This document shows, one piece after another, positions 51,515 to 60,075 of a stretch of DNA of 64,000 nucleotides (position 1 is its first letter; the number at the start of each line of letters is the position of its first letter). Location of the stretch: assembly GCF_015291645.1 (NCBI RefSeq), contig NZ_CP030055.1:6076001-6140000 (forward strand), read 5' to 3'. The position numbers and the translations under genes were made by a program. Under the pieces are notes generated by a model. That model worked only from the letters and a program-made list of their open reading frames with translations. It did not search any database and was not told the origin of the DNA. Source of the DNA: Bradyrhizobium sp. CCBAU 53340 (GTDB taxonomy: Bacteria > Pseudomonadota > Alphaproteobacteria > Rhizobiales > Xanthobacteraceae).

Positions 51515-52285
51515 CTAGAACAACGACCCCTGCCCGTCATCGGCCGACGCGCCTGCCGTCTTCCGCGCGATCTTCTTCGGCTTCACCACCTCCGCCTCCG
51601 CCTCCGCCTCCATCTCCTCCGCGCTGATCGGCAGCAATAGCTGCTCGTCGTCATTGGCGACGCGGTTGACGCGGCTGGAGACCGGGTGCCAGGCGAATTC
51701 GCCGATCCTTGGTGCGCTCATCAGCGGCAGGATCACGTCGATCTCGTCACCGCGACAATCGAGCCAGCGCTCGAAATCGCGCGGGCTGATGGTGACGGGC
51801 ACGCGGTCATGCAGCGCTGCGAGGTCCTCGCCTGCGGCCGCCGTCACGATCGCCACCGTGTGGAGTTCCTCGCCGTTCGGCCCGATCCAGGTCTCGAACA
51901 CTGCGGCAAAACCGAGCGGCGAACCGTCGGCGTGATGGATGAAGAACGGCTGCTTGCGGCCGCCCTCGGCCTTCCATTCATAATAGCCGTCAGCCGGGAT
52001 CAGACCGCGCCGCCGGCGAATCGCCTTTTTGAACGCCGGCTTCTCCAGCACCGTCTCGGAGCGGGCGTTGATCAGGAGCGTAAAGCCCCTGGGGTCTTTG
52101 ACCCAGCTCGGCAGCAGGCCCCAGCGCATCAGGCGAAAATGGCGTGCGCCGTTTTCGACCAGGACGACCGGAATCGGTTGGGTCGGGGCGACATTGTACC
52201 GGGGCGGGAAATTCGGCTGCTCGATATAGCCAAACAGTTGCCGCAAAGCCGCCGGGGCCGAAGTTATGACGAAGCGTCCACACAT
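51515..52285 (-). CDS. SOS response-associated peptidase (SRAP/YedK family)
   Basis: A 256-aa SRAP protein with the invariant Cys2 (MCGRFVITS), the NARSETV segment, IPADGYYEWK with the catalytic Glu, and LHDRVPVTISPRDFERWL with the active-site His. It forms a thiazolidine cross-link with abasic sites in single-stranded DNA and so protects stalled replication. The C-terminal 40 residues are low complexity (Glu/Ala/Lys) and not part of the core. Confidence 0.93.
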   Translation of the reverse strand: MCGRFVITSAPAALRQLFGYIEQPNFPPRYNVAPTQPIPVVLVENGARHFRLMRWGLLPSWVKDPRGFTLLINARSETVLEKPAFKKAIRRRRGLIPADGYYEWKAEGGRKQPFFIHHADGSPLGFAAVFETWIGPNGEELHTVAIVTAAAGEDLAALHDRVPVTISPRDFERWLDCRGDEIDVILPLMSAPRIGEFAWHPVSSRVNRVANDDEQLLLPISAEEMEAEAEAEVVKPKKIARKTAGASADDGQGSLF

Positions 52286-52348
52286 CTTGGGGCGTCTATA
52301 TAGGGTCCGTTGAGGTCCTTTTAACCCCGAACGTTAACACTGCGGCCG

Positions 52349-52846
52349 ATGAGCTCAATGGCCTCCCAACCCGCAACGCGCGCACAGACGGGCCCCGAGG
52401 CCGCGGCCTGGGCTGAGCGGCTGCGCGTGGCCAATATCAACCCGCGGACCGGGCTTGCCACTGACTATCTCAACCATTTCAATGAAGCCGTGATGCTCCT
52501 GGAGATGGTTCCGGATATGCCGGAATGCGCCGAGGATTTTCTGACCTGGTCGCCGCTGTCCTATGCCGAGCATTTTACGGCCTCGAACTTCAAGGCACGC
52601 GATCTGGCAATTGAAGCCTATGAGAAGGCAGAGCCGTCCGTGCGCGCCCAGTTCGACCACATCACCGACACCATGACCTCGATCCTGACCGCGGTTGGCT
52701 CGGCCATGCGCGAGGTCGAGAAAGACACGACCCGCGTTCGGCTCGCCGAGCAGGCGACGGCTTGGGTCAAGCCGCTGATCGCAGCCTGCGGCGGCATCAT
52801 CAATGGCGGCGCGGAAGCCGACGTCGACACCATTATGGCGAATTGA
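52349..52846 (+). CDS. Conserved hypothetical protein (165 aa)
   Basis: A soluble, helical protein: VANINPRTGLATDYLNHFNE, then LSYAEHFTASNFKARDLAIE and ITDTMTSILTAVGSAMREVE. No recognised domain. Start may be at 52349 or the next ATG at 52358. It is followed 17 nt later by a Nudix gene on the same strand. Confidence 0.7.
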   Translation: MSSMASQPATRAQTGPEAAAWAERLRVANINPRTGLATDYLNHFNEAVMLLEMVPDMPECAEDFLTWSPLSYAEHFTASNFKARDLAIEAYEKAEPSVRAQFDHITDTMTSILTAVGSAMREVEKDTTRVRLAEQATAWVKPLIAACGGIINGGAEADVDTIMAN

Positions 52847-52863
52847 GCCAGGTCGTTAAGAAT

Positions 52864-53298
52864 ATGGCGTCCGTTATCCAGCCTACCCACCCCCAGATTG
52901 CCGTCAGCGCCGCGATTTTCCGCGACGGCAAGGTGCTGCTGACCCGCCGGGCCCGCTCGCCCGCCAAGGGGTTCTATTCCCTGCCTGGCGGCCGGGTCGA
53001 ATTCGGCGAATCGCTGCATCAGGCGCTCAAGCGCGAGGTCGACGAGGAGACCGGGCTCGCCATCGAGATCGTCGGCTTGGCCGGCTGGCGCGAGGTGCTG
53101 CCGGCCGCACCCGGCTCCGGCCATTACCTGATCATGTCGTTTGCCGCCCGCTGGGTGGCCAGGGAACCGGCCCTGAATGACGAGCTCGACGATTTCAGGT
53201 GGATCGCCCCGGACGCCCTGGGCAGCCTTGGCGACGTCAAGATGACCGGGGGGCTGGAGGAGATCATCCAGTCCGCCCACCGCCTGATCAGCCCATGA
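52864..53298 (+). CDS. Nudix hydrolase (144 aa)
   Basis: A complete Nudix box (GGRVEFGESLHQALKREVDE, followed by ETGL) fits GX5EX7REUXEEXGU, in the MutT/ADP-ribose pyrophosphatase group. Hydrolyses nucleoside diphosphates linked to another moiety; substrate unknown. ATG 52864 gives the standard N-terminus before strand 1 (IAVSAAIFRDGKVLLTRR). Confidence 0.9.
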   Translation: MASVIQPTHPQIAVSAAIFRDGKVLLTRRARSPAKGFYSLPGGRVEFGESLHQALKREVDEETGLAIEIVGLAGWREVLPAAPGSGHYLIMSFAARWVAREPALNDELDDFRWIAPDALGSLGDVKMTGGLEEIIQSAHRLISP

Positions 53299-53380
53299 GT
53301 CCCGCCGCAGGGCGGGAGGACCATACCGCCGGGGCGGCTCGCCTTGCTTCCCCGGCCTCGACGGGGCATACAGCCCGCCG

Positions 53381-53758
53381 ATGTCGACGCGATTTCTGGC
53401 CATTTTTGTCCTGATTCTCGCCTGCGCTTCCGCGCCCGCCCGGGCCCAGGACGTGGCGGCGCCGTTCGATGCCGATCTGCAGCGTCTGGCCGAGATCCTC
53501 GGCGGATTGCATTACCTGCGCGGCATCTGCGGCTCCAACGAAGGCAACAAATGGCGCAGCGAAATGCAGGCGCTGATCGATGCCGAAACCCCTTCCGGCG
53601 AGCGGCGCACCCGCATGATCGCGGGCTTCAACCGCGGCTATAACGGCTTTCAGCAGACCTACCGGAGCTGCACGCCGGCCGCGACGGTCGCGATCCGCCG
53701 CTACATCGAGGAGGGTTCGAAGATCTCGCGCGATCTGACAGCGCGCTACGCGAACTGA
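53381..53758 (+). CDS. TIGR02301-family secreted protein (125 aa)
   Basis: Signal peptide MSTRFLAIFVLILACASAPA; then QRLAEILGGLHYLRGICGSN and KWRSEMQALIDAETPSGERR, followed by AGFNRGYNGFQQTYRSC, the TIGR02301 pattern found in Rhizobiales. Two conserved Cys may form a disulphide. Periplasmic; function not known. Confidence 0.87.
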   Translation: MSTRFLAIFVLILACASAPARAQDVAAPFDADLQRLAEILGGLHYLRGICGSNEGNKWRSEMQALIDAETPSGERRTRMIAGFNRGYNGFQQTYRSCTPAATVAIRRYIEEGSKISRDLTARYAN

Positions 53759-53794
53759 GCTCTCTCCGTCAGCCGAATCCTGAACAGGAAATCC

Positions 53795-53904
53795 CTCATC
53801 CTGAGGAGCGCGGAACGCGCGTCTCGAAGGATGAAGGCCCGGCTGCAGCAGCGGGGTCTCTATGGTTCGAGACGCGTGCTTCGCACGCTCCTCACCATGA
53901 GGAG
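53795..53904. repeat. Imperfect palindrome (REP-like), family A
   Basis: CCTCATCCTGAGGAGCGC at the left and GCACGCTCCTCACCATGAGG at the right end mirror each other; GTCTCGAAGGATGAAG in the middle pairs with GGTTCGAGAC. Related to 37014-37159. It occupies the 287-bp gap between the TIGR02301 gene and the 88-aa gene. Confidence 0.75.
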
Positions 53905-54045
53905 CGGCGGCGGGAACTCTGTCATCGACTTTGTTCACAGCCGTTAACCGTTCTTAAAGATGTGGCCTAGCGGTCGTTAATGCGCGTGCTACACCTCATC
54001 TGCAGCGCATCGCCGTGGATCGCGCCCCAGCCCTGATCGAGTTTC

Positions 54046-54312
54046 ATGAGCCAGCCGATTTCCTACGCCCCCGCCCGCGCGCCACTGCCCGATCACGAGC
54101 AGAAACAGGCCGCCTTGAGCTATCTGAACGAGGCCTGGGCCGAAGCACGCCATGACGGCGTCGATGGCGACTGCCTGGCACAAGCGAGCCTGTTTGCGGC
54201 ACTCGCCGAGCTCGTTGGCACCTATGGCGAGGACGCCGTGGCAAAATTCGTCGAGGGCTTTCCCGCCCGCATCCGCAACGGCGAATTCTCGGTCTGCCTG
54301 GCAAGGCAGTAA
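54046..54312 (+). CDS. Conserved hypothetical protein (88 aa)
   Basis: A small helical protein: ALSYLNEAWAEARHDGVDGD, then LAQASLFAALAELVGTYGED and AVAKFVEGFPARIRNGEFSV. The sequence looks conserved and structured, but I cannot name the family. Converges on the cupredoxin gene, separated by a hairpin. Confidence 0.68.
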   Translation: MSQPISYAPARAPLPDHEQKQAALSYLNEAWAEARHDGVDGDCLAQASLFAALAELVGTYGEDAVAKFVEGFPARIRNGEFSVCLARQ

Positions 54313-54328
54313 GCCCGCTTTCGAAAAT

Positions 54329-54351
54329 GACCCCGCCACATAAGCGGGGTC
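54329..54351 (-). terminator. Rho-independent terminator between convergent genes
   Basis: GACCCCGC (54329-54336) pairs with GCGGGGTC (54344-54351) around a 7-nt loop. In the minus-strand sense ATTTTCG follows, which suits termination of the cupredoxin gene. Confidence 0.7.
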
Positions 54352-54356
54352 CTTCA

Positions 54357-54677
54357 TCAAGGCTCGATCTTGAGCGTCGCTTTCATGTTGGGATGATAGC
54401 GGCAGTAATAATCGACCGCTCCCGCCCTCTTCAGGATCGAAGTCGCCGACTTGTTCGGCGGCAGCGTCACGTCGAAATCGCCGTTCTTCGCGGTGGCGGT
54501 GTGGGCGAAGACGTCCTTGTTGATCCATTGGATGGTATCGCCGACCTTCGCCGACACCTCGGCCGGCGAGATCACGAGATTCTCCATCGTGATCTCGATG
54601 GTCGCAGCGTGCGCCGGGACTGATATCGACAGGAAGGCAATCGCGAGCCCGACCGAACCGAGGCGTCCCGGCTTCAT
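54357..54677 (-). CDS. Cupredoxin-domain (amicyanin/plastocyanin-like) periplasmic protein
   Basis: A 106-aa protein with signal peptide (VGLAIAFLSISVPAHA) and a type-1 copper site: His in FAHTATAK, then Cys, His and Met in YYCRYHPNMKATLKI. Predicted to carry electrons or bind copper in the periplasm. Just downstream (9 nt) of the DUF4142 gene on the same strand, so they are probably co-transcribed. Confidence 0.88.
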   Translation of the reverse strand: MKPGRLGSVGLAIAFLSISVPAHAATIEITMENLVISPAEVSAKVGDTIQWINKDVFAHTATAKNGDFDVTLPPNKSATSILKRAGAVDYYCRYHPNMKATLKIEP

Positions 54678-54686
54678 CGCACGCTC

Positions 54687-55220
54687 CTATTTCAGCTCGG
54701 CCGCGACATGTTCGGCATGCTGCTCATGGCCCTGAAAGATCTTCAGGCCGGTCTGCAACAGGCCCTTCAGCTCGGCATTGCTGGCGGACGGAATGAGCTG
54801 GGTCTCCAGCGCGCCGTTGACCGTCTTGTGATAGGCGACCTCGTTGGCGACATAGGCCTTGTCGAACGCTGCGCCGTCCAGCTTGTCGAGCTCCGCCAGC
54901 TTGTCGCTCGCCTGCTTCGACAGCGCCTTGCTGGTGTCGTTGTCTTCAGGGGTGACGTTCAGCTTCTTGACCAGCGCCAGCGCCTGCTTGTTGACCGCCT
55001 CGTGGTCGCGCAGCATGTCCTCGGCAAACGCCTTGACGTCCTTGTTCTTGGCTTTCTTCTGCGCCTGCTTGGCCGCGTTGATGTCGATCACGCCCGCGGT
55101 GTAGGCGATGTGTGCGATCTGCGGGTCGGTGAGCTTGTCGGCAGCGCGTGCGCCTTGCAGCAGCACGGGGCTGGACAACAGAATGGTGGCGGCGATCGCC
55201 GCGCCCCAACGAATGGACAT
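54687..55220 (-). CDS. DUF4142 domain secreted protein
   Basis: A 177-aa protein with a Sec signal peptide (AAIAATILLSSPVLLQGARA) and the DUF4142 helices: IAHIAYTAGVIDINAAKQAQ, then VKAFAEDMLRDHEAVNKQAL and a C-terminal LKGLLQTGLKIFQGHEQHAE. Third DUF4142 protein in the window and the one closest to an ECF sigma factor gene, 89 nt upstream. Periplasmic, role unknown. Confidence 0.88.
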   Translation of the reverse strand: MSIRWGAAIAATILLSSPVLLQGARAADKLTDPQIAHIAYTAGVIDINAAKQAQKKAKNKDVKAFAEDMLRDHEAVNKQALALVKKLNVTPEDNDTSKALSKQASDKLAELDKLDGAAFDKAYVANEVAYHKTVNGALETQLIPSASNAELKGLLQTGLKIFQGHEQHAEHVAAELK

Positions 55221-55309
55221 GGTCTGACACTCCTGTGCTGCCGGGTGCTCTGCCGGCGTTGCTTCACAGGAATTGGATGGGCGTTTCGCGCAAACGTTCC
55301 CGAAAAATT

Positions 55310-55999
55310 TCAGCCGCCGATTCCCAGCCGCTTCAACACCGAATCAGTCAGGCGCTCGCAGCGCCAGCCGGCGAACGGAAACGCATCCATCATCACAGGG
55401 CCGATCTCCTTCTCGACATTCTCGCGCAGCATGGTGCGGGCACGATGCAGCCGTGTCTTCACGGTCTCCGGTTTCACGCCGAGCAAGTCGGACGTCTCCT
55501 CGATGGTCATCCCCTCCATCACGCGCGCGACGAAGACCATGCGGAAAACATCCGGCAACTCGTCGATGGCGCGTTCGACGACGCGCTGAATTTCACGTTG
55601 GGCCATGGTCCTTTCCGGATCGCCTGCGGGAGAAACGGGAAATTTGATGATCTGCGCCTCGAGCGCCTCTTCGCCTATCGCGCCGAGCTCGACATGCGGT
55701 TTTGCACTTCTCGCCCGGCCAAGCGCCTCATTGATGGCGATGCGCGACAGCCAGGTCGACAGCGCGGACTCGCCCTTGAAGCCGTCGAGATGGGTGAAGG
55801 CGCGGACATAGGTTTCCTGCACCACGTCCTCGGCCTCGCTGTCGCTGCGCAAGATTCCGCGCGCGAGGCGATAGAGCCTGCGGTTATTGGCCTGCATGAT
55901 CTCGCGGAGCGCGGCCTCGTCCCGGCCCCGCGCCCGGTCGATCAGCTCGGCTTCCGATGGTCTGACACCGGCGGACAGGCCGGCTGCGGTCCGTTGCAT
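55310..55999 (-). CDS. ECF-type RNA polymerase sigma factor
   Basis: A 229-aa sigma-70 family protein. Region 2 (about 35-95) has NNRRLYRLARGILRSDSEAE, then DVVQETYVRAF; region 4 (about 145-200) has ELPDVFRMVFVARVMEGMTI and ETSDLLGVKPETVKTRLHRA. No anti-sigma factor gene is adjacent. The C-terminal ~30 residues with a Cys (WRCERLTD) form an extension. ATG 55999 is chosen; the longer open frame begins in the intergenic region. Two GGAACC boxes lie upstream on the same strand, possibly its own promoter. Confidence 0.9.
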   Translation of the reverse strand: MQRTAAGLSAGVRPSEAELIDRARGRDEAALREIMQANNRRLYRLARGILRSDSEAEDVVQETYVRAFTHLDGFKGESALSTWLSRIAINEALGRARSAKPHVELGAIGEEALEAQIIKFPVSPAGDPERTMAQREIQRVVERAIDELPDVFRMVFVARVMEGMTIEETSDLLGVKPETVKTRLHRARTMLRENVEKEIGPVMMDAFPFAGWRCERLTDSVLKRLGIGG

Positions 56000-56094
56000 G
56001 GTGGTCACCTGTCTCCATTGGTTCCGGACATTGGATGCAGGCTGGCAGAAAAGGTTCCCAACTTTCTGCGCCCCTTGGGAGGTAAGATTTTCTC

Positions 56095-56964
56095 CTAGTC
56101 CGTTTCGACCGGGAGCGCTGGATCCCTCGCCCATTCGCCCATGGAAGCATCATAAAGCGTCAGCCGGTCGTAGCCGAGCTGCGTCAGCATCAGCAAATCG
56201 ATCGTCGCCGAGATACCACCGCCACAATACAGGATCACGTCCTTGTCGCGCGTGACGCCTGCCGCGGCGAATTTGGCTTCGGCGTCGGCCAGCGTCGTCA
56301 GCGTCTTGTCGGGCTTCACAAGGGTGGCAGCCGGCACGTTGACGCTGCCGGGCACGCGGCCCGGCCGGCCGTAGCGGCTCGGCTCGAGGCCTCCATGAAA
56401 TTGCGGCCCGAGCGCGTTGACGGTAACGGTCGAGGGATCGCCGATCCGCGCCTTCACAAAGTTCTTGTCGACGAAGAAGCCCGCGCGCGGCGTGGCCTTG
56501 AAAGTTGCCGCCGGATAGCCCTTCGGCGCGCCGGTCTCGACAGGACGCCCCTCGTCCTTCCATTTGTCGAAGCCGCCATCGAGCACGCGCGCCTCGACGC
56601 CGAGCGAACGCAGCATCCACCAGAACCGCGTCGCCCACATCATGGTGCCGATGCTGTAGAGCACGATGGTCTTGCTGGCATCGAGGCCATGGCGGCCGAA
56701 GGCAGCTTCGAGCTGGGCCACCTCAGGCATCATGAAGAATTGCTGCGCGAAGGTGTCGGAGAACTCTCCTTGCAGGTCGAGAAAATCGGCGCCAGGGATG
56801 TGTCCGGCCGCGAAGGTCTTCTCGCCGGGAACGGCGCGATAGGGCACGTCGCTGCCGGACGGCGCGGGTTCAAGATAGGTCGTGCAATCGTAGAGGCGGA
56901 GATTGGGATCGCGGAGAATGGCAGCGAGTTGCCCGGTGGTGATGAGGGCGGTGAGCTGGGACAT
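56095..56964 (-). CDS. sseA: 3-mercaptopyruvate/thiosulfate sulfurtransferase
   Basis: A 289-aa tandem-rhodanese protein: the inactive N-terminal rhodanese domain (RAVPGEKTFAAGHIPGADFLD), and the C-terminal domain with active-site Cys in VILYCGGGISATIDLLML. The loop CGGGIS differs from CGSGVT of the classical mercaptopyruvate enzymes and CRKGVT of thiosulfate enzymes, so substrate preference is open. Cytoplasmic. Confidence 0.9.
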   Translation of the reverse strand: MSQLTALITTGQLAAILRDPNLRLYDCTTYLEPAPSGSDVPYRAVPGEKTFAAGHIPGADFLDLQGEFSDTFAQQFFMMPEVAQLEAAFGRHGLDASKTIVLYSIGTMMWATRFWWMLRSLGVEARVLDGGFDKWKDEGRPVETGAPKGYPAATFKATPRAGFFVDKNFVKARIGDPSTVTVNALGPQFHGGLEPSRYGRPGRVPGSVNVPAATLVKPDKTLTTLADAEAKFAAAGVTRDKDVILYCGGGISATIDLLMLTQLGYDRLTLYDASMGEWARDPALPVETD

Positions 56965-56980
56965 GCGATGACCTCTCCAA

Positions 56981-57103
56981 CGTCGTCCCGGCGAAAGCCA
57001 GGATCCATTACCACCGCATTATCTGGCTGCAGGCAAACGTGGCCACAAGTCTTCGCAACAACATCCGGTCGGGGTTATGGGTCCTGGCGTTCGCCAGGAC
57101 GAC
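56981..57103. repeat. Imperfect palindrome (REP-like), family E
   Basis: CGTCGTCCCGGCGAAAGCCA at the left is mirrored by GTCCTGGCGTTCGCCAGGAC at the right, and inner GGATCCATTACC pairs with GGTTATGGGTCC. It fills the 176-bp gap between sseA and the dihydroorotase-like gene. Confidence 0.75.
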
Positions 57104-57140
57104 ACCCAACGTGTGGCGCGCGTTTGCCGATCATCCCCCC

Positions 57141-58475
57141 TTACTGCTTCAGCGTCTCCAGAAATCGCACTGCCTCGCCCTGCGACGGCGTCACCAGCTC
57201 GCCCTGCCACATCACGCGCTTGCCGCGCACGAACGTGCCCACCGGCCAGCCCGTCACGCGCACGCCGTCATAAGGCGTCCAGCCGGCCTTCGACGCCACC
57301 CATTTGTTGGTGATGGTTTCGCTGCGCTTGAGATCGACGATCGTAAAGTCGGCGTCGTAGCCGGCGGCGATGCGGCCCTTGCAGGCCATGTTGTATAGGC
57401 GCGCGGGGCCGGCGCTGGTGAGATCGACGAACCTTGCCAGCGACAAGCGGCCGGCGTTGACGTGGTCGAGCATCAGCGGCACCAGCGTCTGCACGCCGGT
57501 CATGCCGGAGGGCGAGGCCGGATAGGTCTTCTGCTTTTCTTCCAGCGTGTGCGGCGCGTGATCGGAGCCGAGCACGTCGACGATGCCTTGCTCGATGCCG
57601 CGCCAGATGCCGGCGCGGTGATCGGCACCGCGCACCGGCGGGTTCATCTGCGTCAGCGTGCCGAGCCGCTCGTAGCATTCCGGCGCGACCAGCGTGAGAT
57701 GGTGCGGCGTCGCCTCGCAGGAGGCGACGTCCTTGTGGTCGCGCAGGAACTCGATCTCTTCCTTGGTCGAGATGTGCAGCACGTGGATGCGCTTTCCCGT
57801 CTCGTGCGCGAGCTTGACCAGGCGCTGCGTCGCCATCAGCGCGGCGGTCTCGTCGCGCCAGACCGGGTGCGAGCGCGCATCGCCCTCGATGCGCAGCGAC
57901 TTGCGGTCGTTGAGGCGATACTCGTCCTCGGCATGGAACGCGGCGCGGCGGCGGATCACCTGGAAAATGCGGCGCAGGCTCTCGTCATCCTCCACCAGCA
58001 GCGCGCCGGTCGAGGAGCCGATGAAGACCTTGACGCCCGCGCAACCCGGCGCGCGCTCCAGCACTGGCAGGTCCTGCACGTTCTCGCGGGTGCCGCCGAT
58101 GAAGAAGGCGAAATCGCAATGCATGCGGTGATGGGCGCGCTTCACCTTGTCGGTGAAGGTGGCCTCCGTCACCGTGAGCGGCGAGGTATTCGGCATCTCG
58201 AACACGGCGGTGACGCCGCCCATCACGGCGCTGCGCGAGCCGGTCTCGAGATCCTCTTTGTGATCCAGCCCGGGCTCGCGGAAATGCACCTGCGTGTCCA
58301 TCACGCCGGGCAGGATATGCAGGCCCTTGCAGTCGATCACCTCCGCCGCGGAGCCTTGCGACAGCGGGCCCAGCTCGGCGATGCGACCATCGGCGATGCC
58401 GATGTCGCGAATGGCCTCGCCGTCCTGGTTGACGACGGTGCCGCCTTTGAGGATCACATCGAAGCGCTGGGTCAT
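57141..58475 (-). CDS. Dihydroorotase-like amidohydrolase (class I type)
   Basis: A 444-aa amidohydrolase-superfamily protein: ILPGVMDTQVHFREPG near the N-terminus, GGVTAVFEMPNTSP, GVKVFIGSSTGALLV, HVLHISTKEEIEF, EATPHHLTL and VLGSDHAPHTLEEK. The length and motifs match class I dihydroorotases. However, the first metal-binding His of the usual D-x-HxH motif is Gln62 here (DTQVHFR; His64 kept). It is not next to pyrB. It may act on another cyclic amide or be an active variant. Confidence 0.85.
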   Translation of the reverse strand: MTQRFDVILKGGTVVNQDGEAIRDIGIADGRIAELGPLSQGSAAEVIDCKGLHILPGVMDTQVHFREPGLDHKEDLETGSRSAVMGGVTAVFEMPNTSPLTVTEATFTDKVKRAHHRMHCDFAFFIGGTRENVQDLPVLERAPGCAGVKVFIGSSTGALLVEDDESLRRIFQVIRRRAAFHAEDEYRLNDRKSLRIEGDARSHPVWRDETAALMATQRLVKLAHETGKRIHVLHISTKEEIEFLRDHKDVASCEATPHHLTLVAPECYERLGTLTQMNPPVRGADHRAGIWRGIEQGIVDVLGSDHAPHTLEEKQKTYPASPSGMTGVQTLVPLMLDHVNAGRLSLARFVDLTSAGPARLYNMACKGRIAAGYDADFTIVDLKRSETITNKWVASKAGWTPYDGVRVTGWPVGTFVRGKRVMWQGELVTPSQGEAVRFLETLKQ

Positions 58476-58576
58476 GGCTGAGGGCCTCTCTCATCCCCAA
58501 GCGCAGGGCTCGAGGTCTTGTCGTTTATGCCTTGCGGGCTTACGTTCCGGAGCAACATGTCGCAAGAGATTTTCGC

Positions 58577-59452
58577 ATGAAATCAGCGTTTCTTCCGGAC
58601 CGGGGCGTGATCAAGGTCGCCGGCGAGGACGCACGCAACTTCCTCAACGGCCTCATCACCACCGATGTCGACAGGCTCAAGCCGGGGCTTGGGCGATTCG
58701 GCGCGCTGCTGACGCCGCAGGGCAAGATCATCGTGGATTTCCTGATCACGGAAGCCCCTGGCGGCCATGGCGGCGGGTTCCTGATCGACTGTCCGAAGCC
58801 GCTGGCCGATGGCCTCGCCACCAAGCTGAAATTCTACAAGCTGCGCGCCAAGGTGACGGTGGACATCCTCGATCTCGGCGTGCTCGCGGCCTGGGATGGC
58901 CAGCTTGCGGCGCAACCGGACCTCGCCTTTGCCGATCCCCGCAATGCCGAGCTCGGCACGCGCATTCTGATCCCCGAGGATCTCAAGCAGAAGCTGTCCG
59001 ACCTGATCGGCGCCGAGCTGGTCGATGCGGCCGACTATGAGGCGCACCGCATCGCGCTCGGCGTGCCGCGAGGCGGGCTCGATTTCACGTACAGCGACGC
59101 GTTCCCGCACGAGACCAACATGGACCGCCTTGCCGGCGTCGATTTCGACAAGGGCTGCTATGTCGGCCAGGAGGTCGTCTCGCGCATGCAGCATCGCGGC
59201 ACCGCGCGCACCCGCAGCGTGAAGGTGCTTCTCGACGACCTCTCGCCGGAGGTCGGCGTCAGCGTCATGGCTGGCGACAAGCCGGTCGGCACCATGGGCT
59301 CGTCGGCGCGAGGCAAGGGCATCGCGCTGGTGCGCATCGACCGCGTCGCGGACGCGCTTGATGCCGGCCAGCCGCTGACCGCTGGCGGATTCACGCTGAA
59401 GCTGGCAGACCCCGAAATCGTCCGCATTCCCGCAAAGCAGCCCATCGCATGA
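58577..59452 (+). CDS. ygfZ: YgfZ/GcvT-like folate-binding protein
   Basis: A 291-aa protein with the YgfZ signature KGCYVGQEVVSRMQHRG and the GcvT-like N-terminal domain (RGVIKVAGEDARNFLNGLIT). It helps assembly or repair of [4Fe-4S] enzymes in a folate-dependent way. Start 58577 fits the family; an upstream ATG at 58532 is less likely. Its stop overlaps the tag start (ATGA), so this heads a three-gene overlap unit. Confidence 0.92.
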   Translation: MKSAFLPDRGVIKVAGEDARNFLNGLITTDVDRLKPGLGRFGALLTPQGKIIVDFLITEAPGGHGGGFLIDCPKPLADGLATKLKFYKLRAKVTVDILDLGVLAAWDGQLAAQPDLAFADPRNAELGTRILIPEDLKQKLSDLIGAELVDAADYEAHRIALGVPRGGLDFTYSDAFPHETNMDRLAGVDFDKGCYVGQEVVSRMQHRGTARTRSVKVLLDDLSPEVGVSVMAGDKPVGTMGSSARGKGIALVRIDRVADALDAGQPLTAGGFTLKLADPEIVRIPAKQPIA

Positions 59453-60075
59453 GCCGCGCTCCCCGCCTGCATCCCGACGGAAAGACTCGCTGCCCGTGGC
59501 CCGGCGAGGATCCGCTCTATGTCGCCTATCACGACACCGAATGGGGCGTGCCTGAATATGACGACCGCGCGCTCTATGAAAAGCTGATCCTCGACGGTTT
59601 TCAGGCCGGCCTGTCCTGGATCACGATCCTGCGCAAGCGCGACAATTTCCGCAAAGCCTTCGACGATTTCCAGCCGGAAAAGATCGCGCGCTACAGCGAG
59701 AAGAAGGTGCACGCGCTGATGAACGACGCCGGCATCGTGCGCAACAAGGCCAAGATCGACGGCGCGATCCTCAGCGCGAAGTCCTACCTCGACATCATGG
59801 AGAAGGGCCCCGGCTTTTCGAAGCTGTTGTGGGACTTCATGGGCGGAAAGCCCAAGGTCAATAATTTCAAGACCACCGCGAGCGTGCCGGCCTCAACGCC
59901 GTTGTCGGTGCAGATCTCCAAGGAGCTGTCCTCGCGCGGCTTCAAATTCGTCGGCCCGACCATCGTCTATGCCTTCATGCAGGCGACCGGCATGGTCAAC
60001 GACCATCTCATCGACTGCCATTGCCACGCGACCTGCAGCAAGCTGCAGCGCAAGCCGCGCCTCAAGGCCAAATGA
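59449..60075 (+). CDS. tag: DNA-3-methyladenine glycosylase I
   Basis: A 208-aa glycosylase. The zinc ligands are retained: Cys and His in RCPWPGEDPLYVAYHDTEWG and His and Cys in HLIDCHCHATC. FQAGLSWITILRKRDNFRKA and FVGPTIVYAFMQATGMVNDH match the family. It removes 3-methyladenine from alkylated DNA. Overlaps its neighbours by ATGA on both sides (59449 and 60072). Confidence 0.95.
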   Translation: MSRAPRLHPDGKTRCPWPGEDPLYVAYHDTEWGVPEYDDRALYEKLILDGFQAGLSWITILRKRDNFRKAFDDFQPEKIARYSEKKVHALMNDAGIVRNKAKIDGAILSAKSYLDIMEKGPGFSKLLWDFMGGKPKVNNFKTTASVPASTPLSVQISKELSSRGFKFVGPTIVYAFMQATGMVNDHLIDCHCHATCSKLQRKPRLKAK

